In this document: positions 63,151 through 64,000 of the stretch, piece after piece
Position numbering within the stretch: the first letter of the stretch is position 1
Layout of the letters: each line of letters starts with the position of its first letter
Assembly: GCF_001684965.1 (NCBI RefSeq)
Contig: NZ_MAYG01000031.1
Coordinates: 62,001-126,000, forward strand
Source of the DNA: Chryseobacterium arthrosphaerae
Lineage (GTDB): Bacteria > Bacteroidota > Bacteroidia > Flavobacteriales > Weeksellaceae
Direction of reading: 5' to 3'
Length of the DNA stretch: 64,000 nt
The notes under the pieces: generated by a model
What the model was told of the DNA's origin: nothing
The model's database searches: none
What the model saw: only the letters and a program-made list of their open reading frames with translations
Position numbers and translations under genes: made by a program

Positions 63151-63936
63151 ATGGATTTCAACATAAAAACAATGGCAGAATATGCTGCCGAAGGAAAAGC
63201 CCCGGAAGTTTTATTTTGGGTTGGATGTGCGGGAAGTTTTGATGACCGTGCGAAAAAAATTACAAAAGCATTTTGTAAAATACTCAACAAAATAGGTGTT
63301 GAATTTGCTGTTCTGGGACAGGAAGAAAGCTGTACCGGAGATCCTGCAAAAAGAGCCGGAAATGAATTCGTATTCCAGATGATGGCCCTTACCAATATTG
63401 AAGTTCTGAATGCTTACGAAGTAAAGAAGATTGTAACGGCCTGCCCGCACTGCTTCAATACTCTTAAAAATGAATATCCAAGCTTAGGAGGCCACTTTGA
63501 AGTGGTACACCATACCCAATTCCTTAAAACTTTAATGGAAGAAGGCCGTCTGAAGATTGAAGGCGGTGCATTCAAAGGAAAGAAAATCACCTTCCACGAT
63601 CCATGTTATCTGGGACGTGCCAATGACGAATATGAAGCACCGAGAATGCTGCTTGAAAAGCTTGATGCAGAGCTTGTAGAAATGAAACGTTGCAAAACCA
63701 ACGGACTTTGTTGTGGAGCAGGAGGAGCACAGATGTTCAAAGAACCTGAAAAAGGAAATAAAGACATCAATATTGAAAGAACGGAGGAAGCTTTATCTTT
63801 TGAACCTAAAGTGATCGCAACAGGATGTCCTTTCTGTAATACGATGATGACGGATGGGGTAAAACATTTTAATAAAAATACTGAAGTTGCTGTAAAGGAT
63901 ATTGTTGAACTTCTTGCAGAAGCAGACGATTTATAG
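63151..63936 (+). CDS. CCG-domain (Fe-S)-binding oxidoreductase subunit
   Basis: A 261-residue soluble protein with two cysteine-rich CCG domains, the second complete as DPCYLGR ... NGLCCGAGG ... TGCPFCNTMM and the first as EESCTGDPAKR ... TACPHCFNTL. This is the HdrB/GlpC/LutA/GlcF family that handles Fe-S-linked thiol or quinone electron transfer. It follows the membrane 4Fe-4S subunit by 88 bases, and the two likely form one complex at the inner membrane. A further reading frame starts 16 bases later. Confidence 0.93.
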   Translation: MDFNIKTMAEYAAEGKAPEVLFWVGCAGSFDDRAKKITKAFCKILNKIGVEFAVLGQEESCTGDPAKRAGNEFVFQMMALTNIEVLNAYEVKKIVTACPHCFNTLKNEYPSLGGHFEVVHHTQFLKTLMEEGRLKIEGGAFKGKKITFHDPCYLGRANDEYEAPRMLLEKLDAELVEMKRCKTNGLCCGAGGAQMFKEPEKGNKDINIERTEEALSFEPKVIATGCPFCNTMMTDGVKHFNKNTEVAVKDIVELLAEADDL

Positions 63937-63952
63937 ATATAATCTTCAGACC

Positions 63953-64000
63953 ATGAAATTAAAATGGGGGATCTCCTTTTTATTTACAATATCGGTACTT
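63953..64000 (+). CDS. N-terminus of an exported protein (partial)
   Basis: An ATG 16 bases after the CCG-domain gene opens a frame that runs off the window edge, reading MKLKWGISFLFTISVL. The basic start and hydrophobic stretch look like a signal peptide or membrane anchor. Likely the next operon member; nothing more can be said. Confidence 0.6.
   Translation, partial: MKLKWGISFLFTISVL

Noticed and set aside
62646..63395. Long minus-strand open frame (249 codons) across the two Fe-S genes
   Set aside because: It is antisense to two well-supported genes with conserved Cys motifs and has no recognisable domain or promoter.
1..64000. CRISPR arrays, tRNA or rRNA genes, insertion sequences and prophage genes
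   Set aside because: Scanning by eye found no regular spaced repeats, cloverleaf genes, transposases, integrases or phage structural genes.

Overview
This 64-kb window looks like an ordinary chromosomal segment of a Flavobacteriia member, most likely Chryseobacterium or a close Weeksellaceae relative. The signs are low GC, several -7 promoter boxes of the Bacteroidetes form TAnnTTTG (some with a -33 TTG about 20 bases upstream), almost no Shine-Dalgarno sequences, many secreted proteins with C-terminal type IX secretion (T9SS) sorting domains, and lineage-typical families such as DUF5687, DUF4251 and the short bacteriocin-like peptides. I see no tRNA, rRNA, CRISPR array, transposase, integrase or phage gene. 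The genus call is inference from family resemblance, since no search could be run.

Layout. 0-7 kb: end of an unknown gene, a Cys-rich bacteriocin-like peptide, recN, a DUF5687/ABC exporter pair, and an ECF sigma factor operon (sigma, membrane regulator, outer-membrane barrel). 7-11 kb: class II and class I fumarases, divergently transcribed. 11-16 kb: an AraC regulator and two T9SS proteins (a FISUMP-domain protein and a GH13 amylase). 16-20 kb: a SAM-I riboswitch heading a TonB-dependent receptor and an APC permease. 20-30 kb: RF1, secreted proteins, a prolyl oligopeptidase, a T9SS reprolysin-like protease and methylmalonyl-CoA mutase. 30-35 kb: a short structured transcript, then a possible RNA-repair locus (unknown basic protein, RtcB ligase, nucleotidyltransferase-like protein, PrfH, TPR-like protein). 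35-41 kb: an M36 protease, twin cytochrome lipoproteins, MeaB, a DUF4251 protein and an M48 lipoprotein. 41-49 kb, mostly minus strand: a porin-like barrel with MlaF/MlaE, a sugar transferase, QueE, FolD and Pgi. 49-54 kb: a TraB/GumN protein with a second ECF sigma operon, a DUF4349 lipoprotein, an acyl-CoA dehydrogenase, a DoxX-like protein and a second bacteriocin-like peptide. 54-64 kb: an AI-2E transporter, Lon, a PpiD-like foldase, MlaD, and two Fe-S oxidoreductase subunits.

The genes cover central metabolism (two fumarases, methylmalonyl-CoA mutase plus MeaB, Pgi, FolD), envelope upkeep (split Mla system, foldase, ECF systems, Lon) and secreted polymer degradation (T9SS amylase and proteases). 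The most interesting parts are the RtcB-NTase-PrfH cluster with the unassigned structured RNA ahead of it, the SAM riboswitch that appears to control an outer plus inner membrane uptake route, and two Cys-rich peptides with a shared leader motif but no modification enzyme nearby.
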